Shown here in pieces: positions 35,655 to 43,969 of a stretch of DNA of 64,000 nucleotides (the first letter of the stretch is position 1; the number at the start of each line of letters is the position of its first letter). Both the position numbers and the translations under genes were made by a program. This DNA comes from JAGZEG01 sp963930185 (GTDB lineage: Bacteria > Actinomycetota > Coriobacteriia > Coriobacteriales > UMGS124), in assembly GCA_963930185.1 (NCBI GenBank), contig CAWVLT010000047.1:5410-69409 (forward strand), in the 5' to 3' direction. The notes under the pieces were generated by a model that made no database searches, was not told where the DNA came from, and saw only the letters and a list, made by a program, of their open reading frames with translations.

Positions 35655-36176
35655 ATGAGCAACAAGGGCAAGAGGGTCAAGGTCCACTACGTCGGCACGC
35701 TCGACGACGGCACCCAGTTCGACAGCTCCCGCGATCGCGGCGAGCCCATCGAGTTCACCTGCATGGCGCGGCAGATGATCCCCGGCTTCGACCGCGCGGT
35801 CGAGGAGATGCAGGTTGGCGAGGTCCGCGACATCCACCTGGAGCCCAAGGACGCCTACGGCGAGCGCGACCCCAAGAAGACCGTGCGCGTGGACACGGGC
35901 GAGTACCTCTACTTCTACGACGAGAACGACAAGCCCATCTCCATGACCCTCAAGACGGCCGAGCACGGCAAGGCGCATTTCATCGGCACCAAGGACCCCG
36001 GGCGCGTGATCGACGTCGCGGTGGGGGAGGTCCACAAGATCATCGCCCGCACGCACGGCAAGGCCGAGGTGCCGGTGATCGCCGCCAAGAACGGCAAGGT
36101 CGACTTCGACGTGAACCGTCGCCTTGCCGGCAAGGCGCTGAACTTCAACATCGAGCTTCTCGAGGTGGAGGAGTAG
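35655..36176 (+). CDS. FKBP/SlyD-type peptidyl-prolyl isomerase (long form)
   Basis: The 173-residue protein has the FKBP core: VKVHYVGTLDDGTQFDSSRDRGEP, then RQMIPGFDRAVEEMQVGEVRDI. A long insert between the core strands (about 75-155, with PKDAYGERDPKK) matches the insert-in-flap domain of SlyD, which gives chaperone activity. No signal is seen, so it is cytoplasmic. GATAGGAGCTCCC precedes ATG 35655. Its first 60 codons are nearly identical to those of the gene at 38452, indicating duplication or gene conversion. Confidence 0.93.
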   Translation: MSNKGKRVKVHYVGTLDDGTQFDSSRDRGEPIEFTCMARQMIPGFDRAVEEMQVGEVRDIHLEPKDAYGERDPKKTVRVDTGEYLYFYDENDKPISMTLKTAEHGKAHFIGTKDPGRVIDVAVGEVHKIIARTHGKAEVPVIAAKNGKVDFDVNRRLAGKALNFNIELLEVEE

Positions 36177-36280
36177 AAGGGCGAGCTGGTGGGCTGCCTG
36201 ACTGGGGCGGCGAGTCACTTGGCGATCAGCCAGACAGGCGGGCGCCACGCGGCGTGAGGGCATGACGGGAGGTCGACAGC

Positions 36281-38287
36281 ATGGCCGAGATCATCACTAG
36301 GCGCCTTAGGAAGGCCAGGGGTGCGGCCGCGCGCTGGGCCCTGTATGCCGCGAAGGCCGCCCTTCTGGTTGGGGTCTTATATGCCCTGGGGCATTATGCC
36401 GGCACGCTGCCGCCGGCCGTCATCGCCGTGGCATGGGCCGTGCTGAGCGCCGCCTCGATGCTGGGCATGGCCTACCACCACGTGGTGAGAAAGACGCTCA
36501 AGCAGTACGCCTACGAGGCTGACGGCCGCCTCTCGAAGCTCAACAACGGCCGCTCGGTGTGCCTCATCGTGGCGTTTCTCGTCTCGGCGGTCTTCGTCGC
36601 GAGTCTTATGCTCGAAGTCCCGAAATGGGGCGCGCTCGAATGGGGCATCACCGGTGCGGGTGCGCTGGCGTACCCGCTCGTGTTCCTGCTCGCCCGTCGG
36701 CTCCTGAGGGGCGAGTATCGGCCGGCGTTTCGCGCCTCGAAGGCGGTGTGGTGGAGCACCCTAGTCGTGGGGGCCCTTCTCTGCGCCGCCTATCTGGCGA
36801 CCTGTCTCACCCAGCCAGCGGGGGAGTTCGACAGCGCGGCGGAGGCCTTCGACTCGGTCGCGCGGCCCTTTGAGGGCTCCCCGTCGGCGCTCATGCGCGA
36901 GGCCGACCTGCTTACGGCGTTCGGCGACGGCCTCGTGGCCTTTGGCATCTCGAAGGCCGCCGAGACGTCGGGCGCGCTGTATGTCGTGCTGAGGGTCGCG
37001 CTGGGCGCCTCCGCGTTTTTCGGTGTCGCGAGTCTGCTGGGCGTGTGCGCCCTTGGGTGGCCCGAGCTCAGGCGCGTATTCCTTCCGCTTGAGTCGGGCG
37101 TGGACGATGGCGAGGGGCTGTCGGCGCAGGCGGCGGGCGTTGACGCGGGCGAGCGTGTTGACGCGGGCGAGCGCGCTGACGCGGGTGCGGGCGCGGACAC
37201 TGGTGCGGGCGCCGATGGGGACGTGCGCGCCGATGTGGGTACCGCCGGCGCCGGCCGCGCCCTCCTGAAGGGCAGCGTGGCCCTTGTCGTCGCGCTGCCC
37301 GTCGTGCTGGCCGCGTCATTTCTGGTCGCGGACGCCACTGCCGCCAGGCTCGAGCAGGCCGAGGAGTACACTGTCGCCGAGCGCTTCGTGCGCGACCAGG
37401 TGGGCCTGGCCGTGTTCGTCCTCGACGGCAAATACTACGACCAGGCGGCGGCCGAGGCCCTGCTCGCCGAGGCGCAGGAGGAGTCGGCGGCCCTCGCCGA
37501 GGAGGCCACCGCGACGCTCGCCCCGCTTATCAACGCGTCCTTTGACGCCCGCCTGGCCAACGTGGACGGGTATCTGGACTGGTACTACAGCCTTTTCGCC
37601 GACTACGAGCGGCTTCTCACCATGATCACCGGCACGGTCGAGGACTACATGGCCGACCAGTTCGTCGCGAACATCGAGAAGGGCGTTGACGACACGGCGC
37701 TCGAGAGTGCGCTCCAGGGCTATGTCGAGCAGGCCGCCGCACTCAAGGAGGACGTGACGCAGCGCCTCGCCCAGCTCGAGATAACGGGCGTTCCCGAATG
37801 GCTTCTCACCGAGCAGGCCCCGCTCGATGCGGACTTCATGACCACGACCCTCGAGCCGAGCGAGCGCATCCTGAGCACGGGCGAGCGCTTTGGCATCAGC
37901 GCAGGCGCCGGTGCCGCTGCGGGCGTTGCGACCAAGCACCTCACAGGCACCGTTACCAATCGCTTCGCGAGTGCCGTTAGCGAGCGTCTCGAATCCAAGG
38001 CTGTCGAGAAGGAGTTCTTTAAGAAGTTCGTCTCAAAGGTGGCGGGCATTGTGGGCGGCCGCGCGGCGGGGACGGCCGTGGGCGGCGCCGTGGGGACGAT
38101 CGCCGGCCCACTCGGGACAGCCGTGGGCGCCGTCGCGGGAACCGCCATCGGGGTGGGGGTCGATTACGGCATGCTCAAGTTCGACGAGTGGCGCAACCGC
38201 GAGTCGTACCGGGAGGAGATCGTCCAGACGATCGAGGACGAACGTGCGGAGATGCTCGCCGCGGTGCAGGGAGAGCAGACGCAGTAG
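36281..38287 (+). CDS. Large multi-pass membrane protein with glycine-zipper tail
   Basis: I do not recognise a family. The 668-residue protein has about six hydrophobic segments in the first 260 residues, a low-complexity stretch (about 285-325) made of degenerate VDAGERADAGAGAD units, another helix (about 330-350), a soluble region of about 200 residues with helical Ala/Glu-rich segments, and a glycine zipper (about 590-635; GGRAAGTAVGGAVGTIAG, then GTAVGAVAGTAIGVGVDYG). Gly-zipper tails insert in membranes or form pores, so a membrane-remodelling role is possible. It lies between the two FKBP genes. GGAGG precedes ATG 36281. Confidence 0.75.
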   Translation: MAEIITRRLRKARGAAARWALYAAKAALLVGVLYALGHYAGTLPPAVIAVAWAVLSAASMLGMAYHHVVRKTLKQYAYEADGRLSKLNNGRSVCLIVAFLVSAVFVASLMLEVPKWGALEWGITGAGALAYPLVFLLARRLLRGEYRPAFRASKAVWWSTLVVGALLCAAYLATCLTQPAGEFDSAAEAFDSVARPFEGSPSALMREADLLTAFGDGLVAFGISKAAETSGALYVVLRVALGASAFFGVASLLGVCALGWPELRRVFLPLESGVDDGEGLSAQAAGVDAGERVDAGERADAGAGADTGAGADGDVRADVGTAGAGRALLKGSVALVVALPVVLAASFLVADATAARLEQAEEYTVAERFVRDQVGLAVFVLDGKYYDQAAAEALLAEAQEESAALAEEATATLAPLINASFDARLANVDGYLDWYYSLFADYERLLTMITGTVEDYMADQFVANIEKGVDDTALESALQGYVEQAAALKEDVTQRLAQLEITGVPEWLLTEQAPLDADFMTTTLEPSERILSTGERFGISAGAGAAAGVATKHLTGTVTNRFASAVSERLESKAVEKEFFKKFVSKVAGIVGGRAAGTAVGGAVGTIAGPLGTAVGAVAGTAIGVGVDYGMLKFDEWRNRESYREEIVQTIEDERAEMLAAVQGEQTQ

Positions 38288-38451
38288 GCCCGGTGGGCGG
38301 CGGGCCTGCGGAGGAGGCACGCGCCTTCGCATCGCCATTTCGCGCGCCGCCTCGCCAAAACCTGCCGAAGAGCGCTACACTTGTGCGCCGACGCACGACA
38401 GGCGCGCTGGCGCCAGACCCTATCAGCGTATTCGCGACGAAAGGACGCATC

Positions 38452-38847
38452 GTGAGCAACAAGGGCAAGAAGGTCAAGGTCCACTACACTGGCACGCTCG
38501 ACGACGGCACCAAGTTCGACAGCTCCCGCGACCGTGGCAAGCCGATCGAGTTCACCTGTGGGGCTGGGCAGATGATCCCCGGCTTCGACCGAGCGGTGGA
38601 CGAGATGCAGGTCGGCGAGGTGCGCGACGTGCACCTGGAGCCCAAGGACGCCTACGGCGAGCCCAACCCCGCCATGATGCTCAACGCCAAGGTGGGCCAG
38701 AAGCTCTACGTGTTCATGGGCAATCGCCCTGTGCCGGTGACCATCACCAAGGCCGAGGGCGGCGAGGTCACCCTCGACGCCAACCACGAGCTCGCCGGCA
38801 AGGCGCTCAACTTCAACATCGAGCTCGTCGAGGTGGAGGGCGAGTAG
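38452..38847 (+). CDS. FKBP/SlyD-type peptidyl-prolyl isomerase (short form)
   Basis: The 131-residue protein reads SNKGKKVKVHYTGTLDDG and keeps the FKBP core and the GQMIPGFDRAVDEMQVGEVRD motif, but its insert is shorter than that of the paralogue at 35655. The start is a GTG at 38452, after GAAAGGACGCATC; the position is fixed by comparison with the paralogue, whose ATG aligns exactly. It probably assists protein folding in the cytoplasm. A terminator follows at 38895. Confidence 0.92.
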   Translation: MSNKGKKVKVHYTGTLDDGTKFDSSRDRGKPIEFTCGAGQMIPGFDRAVDEMQVGEVRDVHLEPKDAYGEPNPAMMLNAKVGQKLYVFMGNRPVPVTITKAEGGEVTLDANHELAGKALNFNIELVEVEGE

Positions 38848-38894
38848 CCGCTCGCCAGTCGGGGATACCCGTCGCTCGGAATCGCTCGCTGTTT

Positions 38895-38933
38895 GGGCCG
38901 TCAGGCGTGCCGTTTGCGTCGGACGGTCCTTTT
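38895..38933 (+). terminator. Terminator after second FKBP gene
   Basis: An 8-bp stem GGGCCGTC/GACGGTCC with one G-U pair and a longer loop, followed by TTTT. Confidence 0.6.
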
Positions 38934-39008
38934 CGTATGCACCGTGCGCTATGCTTGCACCGAAGGGTTGCGCTGCGAACGCACCGCCTGCGTGAAAGGA
39001 AGTGTGCC

Positions 39009-39314
39009 ATGTTTGGCAAGACAAAGGGCAACAGGACGCACAGTGACGTTCAGGCATACGAAGAGGAGGCCTTTATGCTGCATGATGACGATCTCGGTGC
39101 AGTTTCTGGTGGAATTTCCCAGGGCGGGAGCGAGAAGTGCCCCCAGTGCGGGCAGCCGCTGCTGTTCAGCGGCGACCCCAACGGCTCGTGGCTCAAGCGC
39201 TGCATGGCGTGCGGGTACACGTGGAACTCCTTCCAGGAGGAGGAGAAGAACGCGAGCACGCCGTCGACCTCCGGAGATGCGTCCTTCTGGTATGACTTGG
39301 CTGGCCGGTTGTGA
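39009..39314 (+). CDS. Small protein with double-glycine leader motif and zinc ribbon
   Basis: A 101-residue protein of unknown function. Residues 1-36 resemble a double-glycine leader: EEEAFMLHDDDLGAVSGGI has acidic residues, an Leu-Gly spacing and Gly-Gly at the end. The following part has two CxxC-type pairs, CPQCGQPL and CMACGYTW, as in a rubredoxin/zinc-ribbon fold. GAAAGGAAG precedes ATG 39009. A terminator at 39395 ends the transcript, so it stands alone; no C39 peptidase-ABC transporter or maturation enzyme is next to it. Alternatives: a small regulator, or a ribosome-associated zinc protein. Confidence 0.75.
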   Translation: MFGKTKGNRTHSDVQAYEEEAFMLHDDDLGAVSGGISQGGSEKCPQCGQPLLFSGDPNGSWLKRCMACGYTWNSFQEEEKNASTPSTSGDASFWYDLAGRL

Positions 39315-39394
39315 TCTAACCGGGCGTGCTCTGGCCAGGTGCGACGTGCGGTAGGTGCGGCTTCGTGCTCGCCCTTGCTTGCACTTTTTAAGGG

Positions 39395-39456
39395 CCGTGC
39401 CCTTTCGGATGCCTGAGGTGAGCGGCAGCACCTCGTCCGGAAGGGCACGGTTTTTT
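39395..39456 (+). terminator. Rho-independent terminator after the small zinc-ribbon gene
   Basis: A 15-bp stem with one G-U (39395-39409 with 39436-39450) followed by six T; an inner GAGGTG/CACCTC stem is also present. Confidence 0.9.
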
Positions 39457-39464
39457 GTTTGGAT

Positions 39465-39566
39465 GATATCGCGGATTCTGCACCTATTTCGCCTATTGAA
39501 TATCACAAATTTTGTACCTATACTGCTTGTTAGATATCGCGGATTTTGGACAAACTTGCTGGTTAT
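39465..39566. repeat. Three 34-bp imperfect tandem repeats upstream of the DUF4143 ATPase
   Basis: Units at 39465-39498, 39499-39532 and 39533-39566 share the core GATATCGCGGATTTTG (AATATCACAAATTTTG in unit 2) and continue with CCTAT or similar. A weaker partial unit GATTCGCAAATT begins at 39582. The stretch is AT rich compared with its surroundings and lies directly before the ATPase start. Confidence 0.8.
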
Positions 39567-39611
39567 AGTAATAGTTTTAGAAGATTCGCAAATTATGGGT
39601 ACGGTGGGCGT

Positions 39612-40982
39612 ATGTTTAGACGTAAGTGCTATGACAGATTGCTCGAGTGGAAACGTCTCTCTCATGGAACGAGCGCCATGCTCATAGAGGGTGCTCGTCG
39701 TGTGGGCAAGACCACGCTCGTGCGCGAGTTCGCGAAGAACGAATACGCCGACTTCCTTTATATAGACTTCTCCATGGTTGGAAACGACACCCTCGAGCTG
39801 TTCCGCAGCCAAAGGGAAGACATAGACACATTCCTGCGCATGCTTCAGCTTGCGTATGGGAAACGGCTTGAGGAGCGCAACAGCGTCGTCATCTTCGACG
39901 AGGTGCAGCGCTTCCCCCTTGCCCGCGAGTACGTGAAGCATCTCGTTGCCGATGGCCGGTTCGACTACATCGAAACGGGGTCGCTCATATCGATCAGGAA
40001 GAATGTTGAGGACATCGTGATTCCATCTGAGGAGGACCGTCTCCCCCTTAATCCGATGGACTTCGAGGAATACCTCTGGGCGTGCGGGCAGGATGTGTAT
40101 GCCGATGCCATACGCCAGGCATACGAGGATCTGATGCCCTTGCCTGATGGCGTGCATGCAAAGGTCATGCGCCTGTTCGACGAGTACATGCTTGTGGGGG
40201 GAATGCCCCAATCGGTTGAGGCGTTCATCGAGACGAAAGACTTTGTCGCATGCGACAGGGCGAAGCGGAGGATTCTCAACCTATATCTTGACGACATGGT
40301 CAAATTCGGCGGGAGCGAGGCGCGCCGCGCGCGTGCTATCTTTCAGGCGATTCCAGGTCAGCTCTCGGCCGTATCCAAGAGATTCAAGTTCTCTGCTCTT
40401 GAGGCGGCCGAACGCTTTGAGGATAACAAGACGGCCCTTGACTGGCTCGAAGATGCGCACATGGCAAACGTGTGCCGACTATGCACGGATCCAAACGTGG
40501 GACTACGCCTCGGCGAAGAGGTCAGCTCACTGAAATGCTACATGGCCGACACCGGGCTGTTGGTTTCTCATGCGTTCGCCGATGGGCCCCGGGCAATGGA
40601 GGTGCATCGCGACATCCAGTTTGGCAGGGTGTCCGTGAACAGGGGTATGCTGGTCGAAAACGTCGTTGCTCAGCAGCTAAAGGCCACAGGCCATTCTCTG
40701 TTCTACCACTCGTGGAATGAGGACGGAGAGTCGCCCGGTGCCCGGCCACGTCCACGAGAGATCGACTTCCTGATTACGAGGGGCTTCTCGGGTGCGGCGG
40801 GGAAATTGAGGATTTGCCCAATCGAGGTGAAGTCCTCCAAGAGCTACCGGACCGTGTCGCTTGATGACTTCGGAAGGCGTTTTTTCAGACGTGTCGGAGA
40901 CGAGGTCGTTCTCCATCCCAAGCAGCTCAGGGTGGAAGGATCGCGCCGATATCTGCCGCTTTACATGGCGCACTGCTTGTGA
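39612..40982 (+). CDS. ATP-binding protein with DUF4143 domain
   Basis: The 456-residue protein has an AAA_14-type ATPase domain (about 1-180: Walker A EGARRVGKTTLVREF near 27-41, Walker B SVVIFDEVQRF) and a C-terminal DUF4143 (about 200-410) with a PD-(D/E)XK-like PREIDFLI...CPIEVKSSKSY. Function is unknown; such genes are mobile and accessory. ATG 39612 is the first after the repeats, without a strong ribosome site. The tandem repeats immediately upstream may act as its operator. Confidence 0.88.
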   Translation: MFRRKCYDRLLEWKRLSHGTSAMLIEGARRVGKTTLVREFAKNEYADFLYIDFSMVGNDTLELFRSQREDIDTFLRMLQLAYGKRLEERNSVVIFDEVQRFPLAREYVKHLVADGRFDYIETGSLISIRKNVEDIVIPSEEDRLPLNPMDFEEYLWACGQDVYADAIRQAYEDLMPLPDGVHAKVMRLFDEYMLVGGMPQSVEAFIETKDFVACDRAKRRILNLYLDDMVKFGGSEARRARAIFQAIPGQLSAVSKRFKFSALEAAERFEDNKTALDWLEDAHMANVCRLCTDPNVGLRLGEEVSSLKCYMADTGLLVSHAFADGPRAMEVHRDIQFGRVSVNRGMLVENVVAQQLKATGHSLFYHSWNEDGESPGARPRPREIDFLITRGFSGAAGKLRICPIEVKSSKSYRTVSLDDFGRRFFRRVGDEVVLHPKQLRVEGSRRYLPLYMAHCL

Positions 40983-41204
40983 GGCGCGTCGGGGCGGTGA
41001 CCGCCCTCGTCGTCCCAAATCCGAGTGCTTTCGCGGAGTTCTCTCGCGCCTCGCGTCCCGCGCGAACCGCTGGGCCTGCGTCTTGCTATCATCGTGCGCG
41101 TGCCCGTTCGTGCGCCGCGCGTCTCGTCGTGCCGCGCGCGGGCGGGTGCTCGACTGGCTGCCGCCCCGCTTGGGGACGCCGAGAGGAAGAGGATTCGAGG
41201 CCCC

Positions 41205-42545
41205 ATGATCGCACAGCGCATGCTTTCCACCGTGGTGCAGCTGCTCGGCAACAAGTACTTCAAGCTCGAGCCGACCGCCGACGCGCGCATCCCCGGCCCC
41301 CAGCCCGGCCACAAGTACATGCTCTACATGCACGTGCCGTTCTGCGAGGTGCTGTGCCCGTACTGCTCGTTCAACCGCTTCCCCTTCAGCTCCGAGCGCG
41401 CCGTGCCCTACTTCGAGCACATGCGCGAGGAGATGCGCATGCTGGCCGACATGGGCTACGAGTTCCACGAGGTCTACGTGGGCGGCGGCACCCCCACGGT
41501 CATGATGGACGAGCTTGCCAAGACCATCGGCCTGGCCCGCGAGCTCTTTCCCATGATCGGTGACGTGTCAAGCGAGACCAACCCCAACCACCTGGTGCCT
41601 GGCTATCTCGAGGATCTCTCGAGCCTGGTGCAGCGCCTGTCGGTGGGCGTGCAGAGCTTCGACAACGGCCTGCTCAAGAAGATGGCGCGCTACAACAAGT
41701 ACGGCAGCGCCGAGCAGATCATGGAGCGCATTCAGTCGGTGGCGCAGGCAAAGCTCTTTAAGTCGCTCAACGTGGACATGATCTTCAACTTCCCCGGCCA
41801 GACGCCCGAGATGATCGAGCACGACATCGCCTGCGTCAAGGCGAGCGGTGCCAACCAGACCACGTTCTACCCGCTCATGGTCTCCCCGGCCAGCCGCGCC
41901 AGCATCGAGAAGACCGTGGGCAAGGTTGACTACAAAAACGAGGAGCGCTTCTATCACCAGATCTATGACGGCTTCTGCGGGGGCGACAACCCCGAGTTCC
42001 GGCCGAGCAGCTGCTACACGTTCAGCCGCGAGGAAGGCCAGATGATCGATGAGTACGTCGTGAACTACGAGGAGTACCCGGCCATCGGGTCGGGCGGCAT
42101 CAGCTACCTGGACGGCACACTCTACATCAACAGCTTCAGCCTGCGCGACTACGCGCGGCGCATCGACGAGGGCCACACCAGCGCCATGGCGCGCACGGTG
42201 TTCCCCAAGCGCGACGTGATGCGCTACCGCTTCATGATGGACCTGTTTGGCCTGTCCATCGACAAGCGCGCCTGGAAGGAGCGCTTTGGCTGCTCGGTCG
42301 CGGCCGGCCTGCCCGTGGAGTACGCGTTCATGAAGGTGAACGGCGCCTTCGACCGCGACGATGACGAGATGCTGACCCTCACGCCGCGCGGCCGCTACCT
42401 CATGGTGGTCATGATGCGGCAGTTCTTCATCGGCGTGAACAGCGTGCGCGACCAGGCCCGCGCCGCGCTTCCGGGCGACGAGCACGCGTTGATCTTCGGG
42501 GAGTGTCCCAGCGCTGACGGCTGTCCCGCCGGCGCGCGGCAGTAG
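41205..42545 (+). CDS. Radical SAM protein, HemW/HutW-like (coproporphyrinogen oxidase family)
   Basis: The 446-residue protein has the radical-SAM cysteines CEVLCPYC (C-x3-C-x2-C) at about 47-54 and the EVYVGGGTPTVM motif, then the NVDMIFNFPGQTPEM barrel strand seen in the HemN/HemW group. The C-terminal HemN domain is also present. It may be a heme chaperone or heme-degrading enzyme rather than a true coproporphyrinogen oxidase: which one cannot be told from these motifs. ATG 41205 is preceded by GGAAGAGGATT; the frame opening at 41025 is Arg-rich and unlikely. Confidence 0.85.
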   Translation: MIAQRMLSTVVQLLGNKYFKLEPTADARIPGPQPGHKYMLYMHVPFCEVLCPYCSFNRFPFSSERAVPYFEHMREEMRMLADMGYEFHEVYVGGGTPTVMMDELAKTIGLARELFPMIGDVSSETNPNHLVPGYLEDLSSLVQRLSVGVQSFDNGLLKKMARYNKYGSAEQIMERIQSVAQAKLFKSLNVDMIFNFPGQTPEMIEHDIACVKASGANQTTFYPLMVSPASRASIEKTVGKVDYKNEERFYHQIYDGFCGGDNPEFRPSSCYTFSREEGQMIDEYVVNYEEYPAIGSGGISYLDGTLYINSFSLRDYARRIDEGHTSAMARTVFPKRDVMRYRFMMDLFGLSIDKRAWKERFGCSVAAGLPVEYAFMKVNGAFDRDDDEMLTLTPRGRYLMVVMMRQFFIGVNSVRDQARAALPGDEHALIFGECPSADGCPAGARQ

Positions 42546-42599
42546 GCTCGCGCAAGCGGGGCGAGGGGCGGCGCAGGGGGCGCGAACGGGGGCGATGCG

Positions 42600-43880
42600 A
42601 TGTACGAGACGCTCGAGCGGCTTGTCAGGGCGCTTGCGGGCGGCAGCAGGAACGGCACGCTGAACTACCAGCCGGTCGAGGCGTGGGACGTGGGCGACGA
42701 TCCGCTGCGAGTGACCTCGGGAGCGCTGTTCGCCGCGATGTTTCCCGAGCTGAGCGGCCGTGGCCGCCATCCAGCGCAGCTCTATCGCAACTATCCTCAC
42801 GACCGCAGCCGCTTGTGCGTGGAGTTCGCCCGCCAGCAGGGGCTCAACGACTGGGAGAGCCCCTCGCCCATGCGCATCGCGCGCGTCGTGTACGAGATCG
42901 TTCTCTCCGCCGCCCCGCCCACGTTCTGGGCGAGCTGCAACGGGCTTGACCGGAGGGGCGACCCGTGGGCCTGCCAGCTGGTCACCTCCGAGCTCATCGA
43001 GGAGATGGCCGACGCGTTTCTCGCCCAGGGGGACGCCAAGGTGCGGGTGGAGTCGTTCAAGGCAAGTGCGACCGACCTGCGCGCGAAGGCCGCGGTTGAG
43101 ATCGACGCGTGGTGCCGGGAACGCGCCCGCGTGCTTGGGGGCGCGCCCGCCGCGTCTGGCAAGACGTGGGAGAGCATGTGGGACCAGGTGGTGCGCGACA
43201 GCCGGCGCTGGCGGGAGATCGCGGGCGACATGGTGGCGCACCTGCTGCTGAGCTGCCTGTGCGGGCCCGATGCATACCGCACCGAGCTCGTCTCGGCGTC
43301 CCGGGCGTGCGGCCGCGCCGGCGACGCGCTGGCAGCGCTGCGCACGCGCGCCCCCTCGGCAGACGCGGCCTGCCCTCTCTCGGGGGCACGGGCGGATGCG
43401 GACGCAGCGCCTGCGGGCCGCTGGTCACTCGAGGTCGTGCACTTCGACCGGGGCGTCTGCGGGTACTCGACCGAGGGCATGTCGTATGGGTACGCCGCCG
43501 GCGACTGCGTGTGGGTGGGGCGCGACGTCGAGGTGTACGGCGAGGGTGGGGTCGCCAACATCGTGACGAGCAACGCCTGGGTGAGCAAGCGCCATGCCCG
43601 GATCGCGAGCGGTTCCGCCCCGGGCGGGGGCGTGGCGTGCGTGCTGGACGACGTTTCCAGCGGCGGCACGCTCATCCTCAGAAACCTCGGCTCGCTGGAT
43701 GGCTCGCCCTGCGAGGCGCTGCCGGTGGGGGAGCGCTTCTCGGGGCCGGGGGATGGGGCCGTGCGGTCGCTTCCGCTCCAATCGGGCGACGTCATTGTGT
43801 TCGGGCCGCGCGTCGAGACGCGGGAGGTTCGCTTCATCCCGACCGGTCTGGAGTTCGCCCTGAGGTTCGTGGCGCGCTAA
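42600..43880 (+). CDS. FHA-domain protein with a helical N-terminal domain
   Basis: The 426-residue protein has an N-terminal part of unknown fold (about 1-270; alpha-rich, with conserved-looking ELSGRGRHPAQLYRNY) and a C-terminal FHA domain (about 290-420). FHA hallmarks are VWVGRDVEV (Gly-Arg), VSKRHARI (Ser-xx-His) and the DVSSGGTLI segment. FHA domains bind phosphothreonine, so it probably reads a mark placed by the neighbouring kinases. The kinase gene at 43970 starts 89 nt downstream on the same strand. Confidence 0.88.
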   Translation: MYETLERLVRALAGGSRNGTLNYQPVEAWDVGDDPLRVTSGALFAAMFPELSGRGRHPAQLYRNYPHDRSRLCVEFARQQGLNDWESPSPMRIARVVYEIVLSAAPPTFWASCNGLDRRGDPWACQLVTSELIEEMADAFLAQGDAKVRVESFKASATDLRAKAAVEIDAWCRERARVLGGAPAASGKTWESMWDQVVRDSRRWREIAGDMVAHLLLSCLCGPDAYRTELVSASRACGRAGDALAALRTRAPSADAACPLSGARADADAAPAGRWSLEVVHFDRGVCGYSTEGMSYGYAAGDCVWVGRDVEVYGEGGVANIVTSNAWVSKRHARIASGSAPGGGVACVLDDVSSGGTLILRNLGSLDGSPCEALPVGERFSGPGDGAVRSLPLQSGDVIVFGPRVETREVRFIPTGLEFALRFVAR

Positions 43881-43969
43881 ACTGTCACGTGCGGCGCGTG
43901 CGCCTCGCACGGGCGCGGCGCATGTCGATGGGAGGGCGCGGCAGGCCGGCGTGCCGGGGAGGGAGTGCC

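Noticed and set aside
39465..39566. Possible small CRISPR array
   Set aside because: The 34-bp units are contiguous and imperfect, with no unique spacers and no cas genes, so it is a tandem repeat.
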